A stretch of DNA of 64,000 nt from Dactylellina haptotyla (lineage: Eukaryota; Ascomycota; Orbiliomycetes; Orbiliales; Orbiliaceae): positions 2,108,001-2,172,000 of the forward strand of contig CM062381.1 in NCBI GenBank assembly GCA_031310005.1, written 5' to 3'. Under the pieces are notes generated by a model. It did not search any database and had not been told where the DNA came from. It worked only from the letters and a program-made list of their open reading frames with translations. Of the stretch, positions 47,936 to 59,522 are shown piece by piece. Position 1 is the first letter of the stretch. Every line of letters starts with the position of its first letter. Both the position numbers and the translations under genes were made by a program.

Positions 47936-48160
47936 GGCGATGGGCAGAATATTAAGATTTCTCCAGAAGAGAGGAGCAAACATTCTGGACGAAGTACAGT
48001 ATATACAATTGTCAATTACAAGCTGTATGTACAACATGTTCTAACGAACACGAATATTCTCATAAACCTTAAACGAAACGAGTTGATTCAGATAGAGCGG
48101 TTCCCAGATAGTAGAGGTATTAGGGTAGATTGTCTTCTAGGACAAAATTAGGATATCAAT

Positions 48161-51100
48161 TTAAAGGCATTGAGCTAAATCGGGTCGAGTTTTGTTAGTT
48201 TAGGAATACGAGTCACCACCAGACGTGGGGCAGATTATCGCATAAACACCTGCTCCAGGGCACATCCACTTACAATAGTATGCGTTTTGATATTGGCAAG
48301 AGCCAGAGGCACAAACTGTTGGGCCAGTCCATCCGACACCTCCACACTGGCCGTATATGGTTTGAGTAGCACCGGAAGCTATACCAAAAGATGTTAGCTG
48401 TAGGTATGGTATATACTGAAGTGAACTAACCTGTAGTTGTCCTTGTGCTTGTTGTAGTGGTACGAGTAGAAGTGGTAGTGGTTCGAGCTGTGGTTCGGCT
48501 GCTTGTAGTGGTGGTTCGGCTGCTTGTAGTGGTGGTTCGGCTTGTGGTTGTAGTCCTGCTGGTTGTAGTCGATGAGCTGCCTCCTGGATTAGAGTTTAAC
48601 GCAAGAGCAAGAATCTTAGCTGCAGCTCTTTCAGCAACTGAGAGAATGTATGCAGAAGGATTCGCTGTAATTGTGCTTGGGAAGATGCTAGCATCGACAA
48701 CAAACAGATTCAGTGTGCCCCAAACTTGAGTATTGGTATCGACAACTGCCTTTCCACCAGCCCTTCCATCATCGGTTCCCATGCGACAAGTTCCCATCCA
48801 ATGGTTACTACCGTGTCCACCAACGTAATTTGTAAGGTAGTCAGATGCATTTTGGCCCTTGATAGGGTAAACGAAGGTCAGGTTAGGGTAGTTGTTAGCA
48901 ACATTAATCCATGATTGGATAGCTTTAACCTTAGCATCAATATCCGCCTGGGTGTTAAGATAAGGAAGTACATCAACAACAGTGTTCAAACTGGGTTGGA
49001 TAGTGAGATGCCCACGCGATGTAGCACCTGCAGTTAGGTATAAACTGAGCGTTACCATGTCATCGCCAGCAGCGCCGAGAGATGGTTCCTTCCTAGCAGT
49101 CCACTGCACTTGTCGTACCCGTCCGTCTGAGGAAGTAAAACTCTCAAAGAATACCGTGTTGCAGTTTGGGGCTGCTTCTGCCAGCTGGCCTGCCCTTTGG
49201 TTTAGATACTTATCTTTATCTGCAGGGATAGGGCTACTGTAGGCCGCGTAAAAGTCGTACGAGGTAATGGTTGGGTGAGAAAATACGACATCAGTATTGT
49301 CTTGATCGTGGAGATTTGACCCGACAGGCAAATTAATCCACTGGCTACTGTCGATCATTGTTGGACCATCGGTGCTCGCCTTGACAACGTTGAGGGCGTC
49401 TGTTGGTCCAATGCCGCTTCGGAACAAGATTTTGGCCGTATTGAAAACACCTGAAGAAAGGATGACGCGACCACTAGTGCTCACATTAATCAGGTATCTC
49501 ATACCCCCAGTAGCAGTGGCTTCGGTAACCACGCCAGTGATTTGCCCTCCATTTCTGTTAAGCTTGACAACAGCAGTATTGACCCATAACTGGAAGTTGC
49601 TTCTAGCTTTAGCCGAGACGAGGTAAGTCGCCAAGGGACCACCACGCTGTCCTCCACTATACATATAAGGTGTATGGACAAAAGTTCTGTTTTTTTGATC
49701 AGGTTGCGCATTCGCGTCTATTGGGGTCCAGCCTTTGGGTTGAAGAACGCTATACAAGAGATTATAAAGATCTTGCCCATATCGCTGTCCATCTTGAGAC
49801 GGAGTTGTAGTGGAAGGAATTCTTGAAAAAACTTTGTTGACATAAGGTGTCATATCATTATACTTCCATCCAACAGGCCAGTCTGTATTATCGTAATCGT
49901 AGGGTTGCGGTTTCCAAAACAAACCCGTATTAATTGCAGTACCGCCTCCGAGAATACAGCCGGCCATTACACCTCCAGAGATATCGGTACATGCGATCCC
50001 TGAAGAATTATGCCATATCTCGTTACAGAGTCCAGGAATATCAAAACGAGTTAAGTTGGCACTGCCAACCCAAGGAGGTTGGATTCTGCCGCCGTGTTGA
50101 TATGTGGATGGTGGTCCTCGCTCGATCAACAATACCGATTTTCCAGCTTCGGATAAACGATCTGCCATAACCATTCCGCCTGCGCCGGCCCCGATTACAA
50201 TGTAGTCAAAAGTTTTAGTATATGTTGGGAGGGGAGCTACACTCGTAGTAGTTGTCCTTGTAGTAGTGGTAGTTGTTGTCCTCGAAGTGGTGGTAGAAGT
50301 GGTTCCTCCAGGGTATTGAGCAATCCAAGATGCATAGTTTGCACTCCTGGCAGAGGTCAATGAAAGACCATAGTTAGCAAAAGAATTGTCGTGTGGTTGG
50401 AGGGATGAATCTGGACTTGATGGCGTGACAACTGAATATGGCGATTGTGCATATCCAAATACGGCGGCAGCACCAGTCAGATCGAGCGATCCACTCGCCC
50501 ACGTATTACAATTGACACATCGGAACGTTAGCGACCAGTGCGTGGAATTAACGGCGACATTCATCTTTGTCAACGTCGCTCCTGTTGGCGTGAGAGGGGT
50601 GGGTTCTATCCAGTTTCTAATAGAGACAGAAAACGATTGGTGAGAACAGAAAACATCACCATTTGGGTAGAGTTAGCTGATAGAAAGAACGTACGATGCT
50701 GTTCTAAACGACGTTACGACGTCGTTTCCATTTGGCCATGCTACGATCAACGTCGGACCGTTCATTGGCCCGCCTAAGCTTACACCAGCCCATCGATTGG
50801 CAGGTGTCCCAAGCGGACCTTCCTAGTACCCAGACCCTTCTTGTTAGCTATCTAGACAAATTTCCAGGGCTAGCTCCTTAATGTGTCTTATACTCACGAG
50901 AAGACCAATGAATTCGTTAGTTGGGCTGGATGGGATGGCAATGCCAAATGTATATCCTCCATAATTGGGATTCTTGTAGGCTTGATAGACGATTCCAGTA
51001 CGAGAGTCTGTATAAGCTCCAGTTGTTTGGGCCAAGGCATAATTCGCTATATGAATAGTGAGCAGTCTGTTTTTAAACCCCAAAAATATTGCCTCATGTA

Positions 51101-51243
51101 TAAAATGGATTGAAATAAAAACAAAAGGCGATCAGATTTATCCTCACGGATCAAGAAAGCTGATTGTAGACTCGTTGGCTGATCTTACCTCCACCGATAG
51201 CGACAGCGGCGATAGTAGCCACGATATCCCACACCTTGGGCAT
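48161..51243 (-). CDS. Cellobiose dehydrogenase with C-terminal CBM1
   Basis: Six exons: 51243-51189, 51046-50898, 50822-50695, 50616-48431, 48378-48274 and a 14-nt last exon 48174-48161, about 878 residues. Layout: signal peptide ([18 protein letters not shown]), cytochrome b-type domain to about residue 215 ([20 protein letters not shown] holds the likely heme Met, [12 protein letters not shown] the likely heme His), Thr/Ser/Arg-rich linker, and FAD-binding GMC domain starting [11 protein letters not shown]. The catalytic pair is His in [11 protein letters not shown] and Asn in NPSAYILS. A second Thr/Arg linker leads to a CBM1 ([19 protein letters not shown], ending AYYSQCL after the final splice). 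The secreted enzyme oxidises cellobiose to the lactone and passes electrons through the cytochrome to lytic polysaccharide monooxygenases. The CBM1 places it with cellulose-binding ascomycete forms. It lies tail-to-tail with the dioxygenase-family gene, 225 bp away. Confidence 0.93.
48492..48548. repeat. 21-bp minisatellite in the cellobiose dehydrogenase linker
   Basis: Two perfect 21-bp copies (48492-48512, 48513-48533) plus a diverged third. On the coding strand they specify the seven-residue Thr/Ser/Arg linker unit repeated between the flavin domain and the CBM1. Confidence 0.85.
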
Positions 51244-52486
51244 CCTTCCGAATCTCAACTGGATGCTTGTGGGAAAGGCGTTTATTTGCAGAGCGATTAA
51301 TTCTTCCCGAGACTATATAGAATCGCACAGGAACAATGTAATCTCACTCGTACGGATTTTAAAAAGTACCTAGGAGGACCTGCTCGTCTTTAGGGTTGTT
51401 CCTTGAACCACGGCCTATAGCTATTTTGCAGCGAACAGCAGGGCATTTATATAACAAACTAGCGAGTACATCTGTCGTTCTCGCACTGGTTTGAGGCGCT
51501 TTCATTTCGGAATCCCGGCTTGTGAACCTTGATGCTGACTATCGACATTGAAAAAATTTAATGCAAAGCGGTTCCTTCAGCCGGTTAGAAAAGCTTAGCA
51601 CCCAAATGTTCCAACCCCGGATCATGGGTCGCACCTGGGTTAATTGGTCCCATGGATGGCAAGCTAATTTTCAATCAATCGCGATGCGTGGTTTTGTCAT
51701 CCGAAGAAGGGGATCATAAGTAAAGTCATGTACCTGATCAGCTAGTCAGGAGCGCAAATGCCATTTACCGGGTTTAACTGTCCAAATTAGCAAGCCCCCG
51801 ATGCAAATATTTTGAATATATGATAGATGTGGGTTTTCTGCTAGCTCCAAAATGGAATTGGGCGACTTTGATGTGTTGCGCCTGTCGTTAGCGGGCCGAT
51901 CTTCCATCGGCTAGCGCGACGGCAGGACGCTTCGCAGGGCACCCTGATCGGAGGCTTGTGTCCGCGAGGCACGATACCCCTTGCATCAGCCCATCTGCGC
52001 GCTTTAGTCTGTGGGAAATTCTACAAGATTAGTTGAGGCAAGGTGTGGGGCGGATTTGATCACAAGAGATATGTGCTTTAGTTTCAGGATTGTGGGGTTC
52101 TAGTTTCAAGCTTTGGAACCCATTCAACGGGCTTCCGAAGTTCCGGGGCATCCTTGAGCATCCCCCGCATAGGTTTATCAATGGCGAGGCCAAAAAAAGA
52201 GTGCTTTTCGCAAATCGAACTCGGGTCGCTCGCCAAGGCAACATTTCGGGTGCATATGCGAAACAGCTCGAAAGTCTGGCATGATATCATCTGCATTGTC
52301 ATTAAAAATATATTTATACATTCAGGGATTTTTAATACACACACAAGAATGCCATGTGACATGCTTTCGACGCGTAATACATATTGCATTTCTTGACGCT
52401 CCCAGTTTGCAGCCTGTAAAATTAGTGAGATTTCCAATAAATGACAAAGCATTGTAAATTAGCCGCTTGTCGTCTAGTCATCGCTG
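51244..52486. other. Cellobiose dehydrogenase upstream region / intergenic
   Basis: 1.2 kb between the cellobiose dehydrogenase start and the 3' end of the next minus-strand gene. A TATATAG element at 51315-51321 lies about 75 bp upstream of the start on its strand and could be a TATA box. A 122-codon minus frame at 52084-52452 has no recognisable domain. Confidence 0.5.
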
Positions 52487-54045
52487 TTACCATACTTTCC
52501 ACCAAGGCTTTTCTGGGAGTTGAGGTTCGCTGGGGCTTGTTATGTCTAGTTCGGTGCGATCCGCCGCACTTTTGTGAGATGTGTTAGAAATGGTTGCTCC
52601 CCCAGCAAGGTTGTAGGTGATTTTTGGGACCGCGTTGGTGACGGATGACTCCTCCATTTGAGGAGAATCTGCTAGCCCACTTGAGACACCATCAGTGGGT
52701 GAACCTGATTTCTCAGTCTTCAACTCCCGTTTGGATACCTTGTCACCAGAGCAATGATTTTGGTGACTAGCATATCCTGTTCCAGCTATTGAGCTTGCGG
52801 GGCCAGAGTCTGGCAAATTGCTGTCTGGTAGTATTAAAGTTGAGTTGTCCAGTGTATCCAAAAGGCTCTGTTCTTGGGCAGCAGAAGTGCTGGCATCCTT
52901 ATATTCGGTATTAGGATTATGATGGCTGGTAGCGCTTGAGTAGGGCTCTTGAAGAATATCTGGCCGGTGAACAGAGTTAGAGACTTGAAGGTCTAGCCTG
53001 GAAGTACCCCTTTGTGAGGTGGCAGTGAATCTGGTGACTTTATTATCAGAATTTTGGTTTTTGAGCATCCCCGAGGTAGTTATTCGGCCGTCAGATTGTA
53101 GGAAGCTCCTACCCGTAGATGGTTTCCAATCCCGGGAAATTTGATTTCGGCGTGTAGAAGGTTGGAGCGTTGGGTCAAGAGGTAGGGGCGATGGGTTTGA
53201 TATAGCTCCAGCTTTTGAATTACTTGGAGGAATCACAGGCGTCTTTTCGATTTGTGGGGGCTCTTGAGATCGTCCCCAACCAATAGAGCTTTGACGGACT
53301 AGAGATGGGTGAGGCTCACTCGGGAGAGCCACCCCATCAAATCTGGCTTTAATGGCTTCCCATTTTGAGATACCCGCCGATTTCATTTCTGTTCTCCAGT
53401 CTTTCCAACCACCATGTGTAGATCGCGCTATGTTGTTTTTACTATCTTTAATGTCATGTAGTTTGCTCGCCTCTATTTTAGTATTAAGGTGAAGAGACGT
53501 TCCTGGCGGGCTTTCTTGGTTTAAAGAGAGTGGGGCCTGCAGATATATAAATAGTTGATTTATAATCTTCGTTTCATGATTATACTCGCTTTTTGAGACT
53601 TCAACGTTGAAATGTTGGTTAGGCAGCATGTCGGTCGATGCGTATATGGGATCGTTACCCGACAATGGTATTGGCGACGGCGGAGGGGGGGGGACAGAAA
53701 TGTTTATAGGAGATGCTGCAATGGCTTCTTTGAGGGCAGTCTGATCACGAAATAAGACGACAGCATCTCCTTTTGCTTCAAGTGTCGAGGTCTCGTGCTA
53801 GCAAGAGTCAGAGGTTAGCAACAGTATAATTGCTAAACCAAGACCTCTTCTCTCTATCGTATTTTGGTGCAAAAGCAAAGTGAGAAGGGGGCTTGTATAA
53901 GGACATATCTTACTCGAAAACTCCTATATAAGTCTACTTGGCCGAATTTTTTCAATGATCGAAGAATCTCTCGACTCTCGCGCGATGTTCGGGGAGGCGG
54001 GTTTATCGTAAGTGCTGCATGATTGAGCGCTATCCTCACTGACAT
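52487..54045 (-). CDS. Unknown protein with small folded N-terminus and long disordered tail
   Basis: Two-exon model, 54045-53914 and 53797-52487, about 480 residues. The N-terminal 85 residues look folded: ALTINPPPRTSRESREILRS, KKFGQVDLYRSFR, then after the splice EAKGDAVVLFRDQTALKEAI. The alternation of strand-like and helix-like segments resembles an RRM-like fold with RNP-like spacing, but no aromatic RNP motif is clear. The remaining 380 residues are Ser/Pro/Asn-rich and disordered, ending EKPWWKVW. The intron (116 nt) contains an open stretch in another frame reading HFAFAPKYDREKRSW, so an extra exon or alternative splice is possible. In-frame sequence continues upstream of the ATG without another start. 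Function not assigned. Confidence 0.52.
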
Positions 54046-54463
54046 CTGAACGATGAGGCTATGCCTCAGCGACTTTGAGATATTATAATGTGGCTCTCGA
54101 GGGCCTCCTGGTAAAATACTTGACGGGGGGACGGGCCAATGGTGGCAGCTGTTGTTGAAGGTACTGAGTAATTGTTTGGTGATCAGTCGTGAAGGGTTGC
54201 CCGAAGTAGTCAAACGCAAAAAATTTTTACAATAAAAAATTATATACAAGTACTTAGGTACTTACTTAGATATACCCCATTTCTGCACCATTAATGCAGG
54301 GAACGAACCTTTTAAGGAAAGTTTTCTTGGTGTAACACCAAGGACACAAATACCAGGTCTAGATGAGATGGCACGAAACAAATGTTGAAAATATCACAAA
54401 TATAATCTTCAAAGACAAAATTACGGGCTTATTCCTGTTTTGATACTACTGTCGTCTCTAAAC
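54046..54463. other. Upstream region of unknown gene, downstream of WSC gene
   Basis: About 420 bp. The frame of the unknown gene stays open to about 54249 without an ATG, so an upstream exon cannot be excluded. Otherwise AT-rich with no feature. Confidence 0.4.
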
Positions 54464-54608
54464 TTATAAGATGTTTATATATATGGACACAAGAAGTGGG
54501 AGGCAAACTATTATTGCAACACTGGGATGCGCGCCCTGAATCGCCACGCTGGGTTTGTTTCCTCCTTTCTTGTAGACTGAGACTCTAAACACAAATATTA
54601 GCCTCTCC

Positions 54609-54654
<46 letters not shown>

Positions 54655-55349
54655 GCCCTATTATTTTTCTTTCGTGACATATTGGTGGAGTTATTATAAT
54701 CAGAAGGGAGAAATGCCTACCTCAACGCGCCCCCACAGGCTTCGGAGTTATTACCACCACACCCAAGGTTACACTGGGCATCATCAAGCTTCTGGCTCAG
54801 TTCACTCAAATACGGACCACACCAGCATTCGCTATTGTGTGCGCGTGTCAGATAGTTAAGACAAGTACAATTGGTGAGAATGGTCGGCTGTAGCATCATT
54901 CACTTACCTCGTATATTCAAGTCCTGCGTACTGGTTGCAGACGAAAGTCGCGTCAGCTCTTTGAAGAAAAACTTAGACTAATAAGAGAATTCCACTCACT
55001 TCGAAACTTGCGCTACATGTCTCCAGGCACTTCTCGACGGTCATATCCAACGACTTTGTAACATTCCCGCCATAGATAGCGCGGTCATTGGTGATATCAA
55101 GGGTCTCATTATAACAACCCAGGTACATATAGCCCCTGGAACCTGAATTGATAGCCAATGTCGGTCGAGAGGCGCTAGATGTTGATAATATGTGGAATCA
55201 GTATATTGGTCAGAAGGGGCTGAAAGAAGGCAGCGGAGTTACACTGAGGTCGTTGCCGTTGAGGACTGTGCCACAACCCGGCGCAACAGTAGCAGGAGCA
55301 ACAGTGGGAGAACAAAAGAAAAGCGGGCGCGGGCTGGTAGTAGAACCAT
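54464..55349 (-). CDS. WSC-domain cell-surface protein with hydrophobic C-terminus
   Basis: Five-exon model: 55349-55243, 55174-54996, 54956-54908, 54831-54721 and 54584-54464, about 188 residues. A signal peptide with a Leu run (FVLPLLLLLLLRRVVAQ) precedes a WSC domain: YMYLGCYNET, MTVEKCLETCSAS, FVCNQYAGLEYTSECWCG, QCNLGCGGNNSEACGGALRVSVYK. The end, AIIVCLPLLVSIYINIL, is a hydrophobic tail compatible with a GPI signal. WSC domains are cysteine-rich glycan-binding modules of wall sensors and secreted enzymes. The junction between exons 2 and 3 is uncertain: the best donor (GTGAGT at 54999) breaks frame, while the frame-preserving choice uses GTGGAA and leaves a 39-nt intron. Intron 4 contains a GA-rich microsatellite on the sense strand. 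Confidence 0.72.
54609..54654. repeat. CT dinucleotide repeat in WSC-gene intron 4
   Basis: About 22 CT units interrupted once (TT at 54631-54632). On the sense strand of the WSC gene it is a purine (GA) run upstream of the branch and acceptor region. Confidence 0.93.
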
Positions 55350-56338
55350 TGTCGCCGTATGGTTTGCGCAATTATCGGCTTCACGAAGACCGGCTGAGGG
55401 TGCTCTAGTTATTTTTAACCAGGTATCTACGATGAAGCGACCAGAAATCAAGTGATGAGCGCGTGGAGTTAAGTGAGTATTCACTAAGGGGCAAGCGCGA
55501 CAAGCAAAAGTTTCAAAGGCAATTTAGATAAAATAAAGCATTGGGGCAAAACCGGATCGTGAGATTGAAACGAGATTGCAAAGAACAGATATTGATTACT
55601 CAACCCTGAAGGAGAAAGAAATTCGAGACTTGCTCTTGAGAGATCTCGCCGGGGCGTTGATAAGAACGAGATAGGCCTATATAGCTGGTTCCGTTCTCGA
55701 GGTTTCTTCTCAGCCGTCGGGTTCAGCCCCTGCGCCAGCCACCTCTGCGGACCGACCCTTCCCTCCTCTTTTGCTTAACAACACGCCTCAACATGTGTGG
55801 GACGTAATGTACTTTTTACGATGGGACGCACTCAATGTAAAGAAAACCCGCCATAAACACACAGTAGTTTCTAATCATGATAATGGTCTCCCCAATTTTG
55901 TTAATGTTTTAATATATACATATATTTCTCTGGCGTGGAGTCAAGCCATGGTATATTTATGTACAATTCAGTACCATGGACCGTGTTACAATAAAGAAAA
56001 CTCCGTCATCTATCCCTCTATGTTCGATCGGGCTAAAGCGGAGAGGTGTTGTTTATTTATCAGCAAGACAAAGAACGACCTTATAGAGGCCTCTCACCCA
56101 GCTTGATGTTGGAGCTTATTAATAATATACTTTGCTCCCATCAAATGAAACAAACACAGATATTCATACCTGAGGAGAGGGGAGGTAGCTACACTTACAC
56201 CTACATCTGCTTACTTATCCCGCCTTTAGTCTTTGTCTTCTGAATCCCACCGAATACATAACTCCTCAATACCGCCCGTTTTGCCCATGTAAATGCAAGA
56301 CATACTGCGCAATATTTTAGGTGATTTACCTAAGTAAG
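55350..56338. other. Divergent upstream region, WSC and F-box genes
   Basis: About 1 kb between outward-pointing starts. Contains a CTATATAG palindrome at 55678-55685, possibly TATA for the WSC gene though distant from its start. No coding frame with recognisable content. Confidence 0.5.
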
Positions 56339-58357
56339 ATGCAACTCTCACATTTGGAGAGGCTGCCGGATGAGCTTATCGCCCACATCCTCACCTGTAA
56401 GTATGGAAGGAAGCAATTTCGCTTTGCCCCATCTACGACAATACCCATCTCTTCGGTGGCGTTCTACTATTCACGACCGCCTCGGAATCAAGCAAATATG
56501 CTAAGTCACCCGCGGACTAGTTCTCGACATCGCATCCATCATCTCTTTGCATCGTGTCAGCTCGCGCATTCGGAGTATATCTCGGTATGATAGACTTTGG
56601 CGTTCATGCTGTTTCCAACCCCGAATCCACAGTCCAGGACAAACCCTACGCGACAAAACCCTGCAGTTATCGCTGCAACCAAGCCACCCCGAAAAATTCA
56701 CCATCAGAGACCAGACAGCCTGGCTTCGGTCTGACCAAACTTACGTGCTCGACACTGAGGACAGGGTTATCGACTGGTATAAAGAGTTTCAATATCGTCA
56801 TGCAGCTCTCACTGATCAGTCTTTTATCAAATTCCACACCCCTGGTGGTTTAGAAATCGTAGATGTTGCTTTAGCTGGGGGTATCGGGACCAATATCAAC
56901 CAAAGAGTAGCTGCAACTGCATTAGAAGATGGCAGCGTATGTATATTCTCACTCTCTGATAGCCAGATAGGAAAGATACAGGGGAGGTCTAGGGCAGATT
57001 TAATACCGCGGAAATCATACGAAACCAAACCTGGAAAGGGTGGCGAGTTTCCGGGGGGCAGTCTTAATTATGAGCGTGGACTTTTTGTCGATGCAGCTAC
57101 GGCATATGAAACAAGAGCTTGGTTTGGTGCCGGGAGCGTTCTGACTGAAGTTGTAGGTTAAAAGCCTTCCGGAGATACAACAGGTGTACCACGTTAAACT
57201 AAACTTATATTTTAACACAGGATCTAGTTACCATGCAGAAGATCAGAACGCATCGCCTGCCTTTCTCTGTCACCTGTCTTTCACCAGCTCTACCAGTTCT
57301 TGCTGTGGGCACTTCACTAACAATTCATTTGCTAGACTCGCGAAGTCCATATTTTGCGGCTACAACCCCGCTAACTGATTCAGGCACTGTCTCTGAAGCA
57401 GGCAAAGAGGACATATTCGGGAGGGCGATTCCACGTCTCGACAAGCTAGCTAGTGTCCAAAAACCCCCCCCATTGTCTGGTATTGAGGCTTATGGGGATC
57501 TAGACAAGGATGAGCGGAGCTCGCGCGATTATCTCCAAAACGCACCGCCAACGGCATTCTTACAACCATCTCCCTTAAGTATTATACATTCGCCCAGAGA
57601 CCAAGCCGGCGGCAATGAAATGTATGTAGCGGGTAGATTTCCTAGTATTATGGCCTACGATAGACGGCAGTGGCCAAGACTAGCAGGCACACTGCATTCA
57701 GGGGGCCGTTTGAGCGGCTTGACTATAGTTTCTGCAAACCCATCGAGTCCATCAAAATACGCTCTAGTAGCTTGTGGGGAATACGGAGGAAGGGGTACTC
57801 TTGAAGTATACCCCCTACCCTCTTTGCAGAATAACAAAACCAGGAAATCATTCCATGAAAACAGCAGTCATGTATTGGAGGGTTTGGGATTGCCTTCTGT
57901 TCAAAAAAATTACGCAAAGTCGACCTCCATAGCAACGAAAAACCGGCAATCCGCTTCAAGAAGCAAGATATTCTCCGTCGCAAATCAAGGAATCAAACTC
58001 GTTACCGGCGATAGTGAAGGCCGTATCCGATTTATAGAAAGAGATGGAGTGACACACATACGGGATTGGGTTGGCCCATGGGGCAGTACACAAACTGGAG
58101 TTGGCTGTATCCGAAAAATCGTGCCACTAGGGCACCCTCATCCAGAGCCATCTGTTGAAAATTCGGATCTGCTCATAGCTGGTGAAGACGATGTGGGAGT
58201 TCTTACTTTCAACTTCCCACACGCAGATCTCAAGAGTGACAATCATATTCAAAACACTTCAAATACCAACCTCGAAGAAGAGTGTTATGTCGAAGCCATG
58301 CGAACCGCTTTGGAGCATCATAGTTCGGAGGTTACATTTTTACGGCAATTGAACTAA
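56339..58357 (+). CDS. F-box protein with beta-propeller-like C-terminal region
   Basis: Three exons, 56339-56396, 56521-57152 and 57221-58357, about 608 residues. After the first splice the N-terminus reads LERLPDELIAHILTFLD, then ASIISLHRVSSRIRSISRYD and RLWRSCCFQPRI, a standard F-box that would bind Skp1. The rest contains repeated strand-rich blocks such as VAATALEDGSVCIFSLSDSQ, LPVLAVGTSLTIHLLD, YALVACGEYGGRGTLEVYPL and IKLVTGDSEGRIRFIERDG, suggesting a degenerate WD-type propeller for substrate binding in an SCF ubiquitin ligase. Substrate unknown. Intron 1 is 124 nt, longer than neighbours. I chose the acceptor at 56520 because it joins the two halves of the F-box. Confidence 0.78.
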
Positions 58358-58989
58358 ATTTTGCTTGAGACTAGTTTGTTCTTAAATATAGGGAGCTATA
58401 AATTATTGCTCCGTGTTGCAAGTTCCTCTTTGTCAGATATGAATAATGAGCATAATACCAAAACGCACCCGAATAAGCTCAGGTTATATTGCTCTACTTG
58501 AGAAAATTTCTGATATTTTACTTGGTGTTACCTATTAAGATAAATACCAGCAACGGAATCGCCTTACGAAGTTTAAAGGTCCCATTTGTCATTTGCCTGC
58601 TTGCTAACCGGATTACCAAGGATGCTGTTATACGTTATTTCATTTCTCGTCCTCTAGAATAGTCAATTAAATCATACCATGGCTCCGTACTCCTGAACAT
58701 ATCGCATCCAGCTAACGCCACTGTTCAAACAAATAATAAAAAATAAATGAGCCCCACGAGAACTAAAAAATTGGAAGGAAATAAGAGAGGCACAAAAATA
58801 GAAGAGATGCGGAACGATGCTAAACCAAAAACGAATCCTTCGCAAAAAGAAGAACCGGAAACATATCAAGTACAAACGAAATCGTATCTGGAGCCAAGAA
58901 GGAATAGACGCTTGAATCTTGGATTTGAATAGAATAATCCGGGGTGTCGGGAGGAGATTAAATGCGCCTGTTCATAACAGGAAATATTC
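58358..58989. other. Intergenic, convergent 3' flanks
   Basis: Between the F-box gene (+) and the dsRBD gene (-). A 61-codon Lys-rich plus frame at 58747-58932 is low complexity and not called. Confidence 0.5.
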
Positions 58990-59522
58990 TTACGATGTCT
59001 TATATAAAAGACCTAGCGCGACCTCCGCGGCATCCTCCATTGCATTGGTAAGGTAGTTCCCATCGTACCAAAATCTCGCGGAAACAGGCCTAGGTACCCC
59101 ATCTATTACTACAACGGCGCTCCATGCTGTCCGACCCCCACGACGATCGCTCACTATATTGAACACCGGCGGGTGCAAGTTTTTGCTCTGACAGTAATCT
59201 ATTTAAGCTCACGTCCTTTATTAGCAACGGGATTCTAATTAATCGCGGAAATAAGAACCCTTTAAAAATGATGATGCCCAATATATTGAATATGTATTCA
59301 GTTAAAACTTTACCCACACGCCCTCCTTCCCCCTCAACGTAAAAAGAAGGGAAATGGAGACAAGACTGGAGAGTGGAGCATGAATCGGGAGGGCTGTTCT
59401 AGGTATGCATCTACAATTGTAGGCCTTATTTGGCGAACTCAATTGCTTTGCAACCTTGGGTATAAATGTTACTCACCTTCAAGCGATTTCTGCCAACGCA
59501 TTGGTTTTTCCGTTGTTGCCAT
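58990..59522 (-). CDS. Small double-stranded RNA-binding domain protein
   Basis: Two exons, 59522-59477 and 59198-58990, 84 residues. The splice joins MATTEKPMRWQKSLE to DYCQSKNLHPPVFNIVSDRR. The rest, GGRTAWSAVVVIDGVPRPVS, ARFWYDGNYLTNAMEDAAEV and ALGLLYKTS, completes an alpha-beta-beta-beta-alpha dsRBD with the usual final AAE-AL helix. The domain fills the whole protein; no catalytic or other domain is attached. The FWYDG strand is a variant of the usual dsRBD core shared by fungal relatives I recall. The intron (278 nt) is by far the longest in the window. The end could extend further, since TCGTAAGA at the stop also looks like a donor. Likely role: binding structured RNA, details unknown. 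Confidence 0.78.

Noticed and set aside
52084-52452. 122-codon minus-strand frame between cellobiose dehydrogenase and the unknown gene
   Set aside because: No domain, no good splice continuation, and antisense frames of similar length. Retained only as intergenic.
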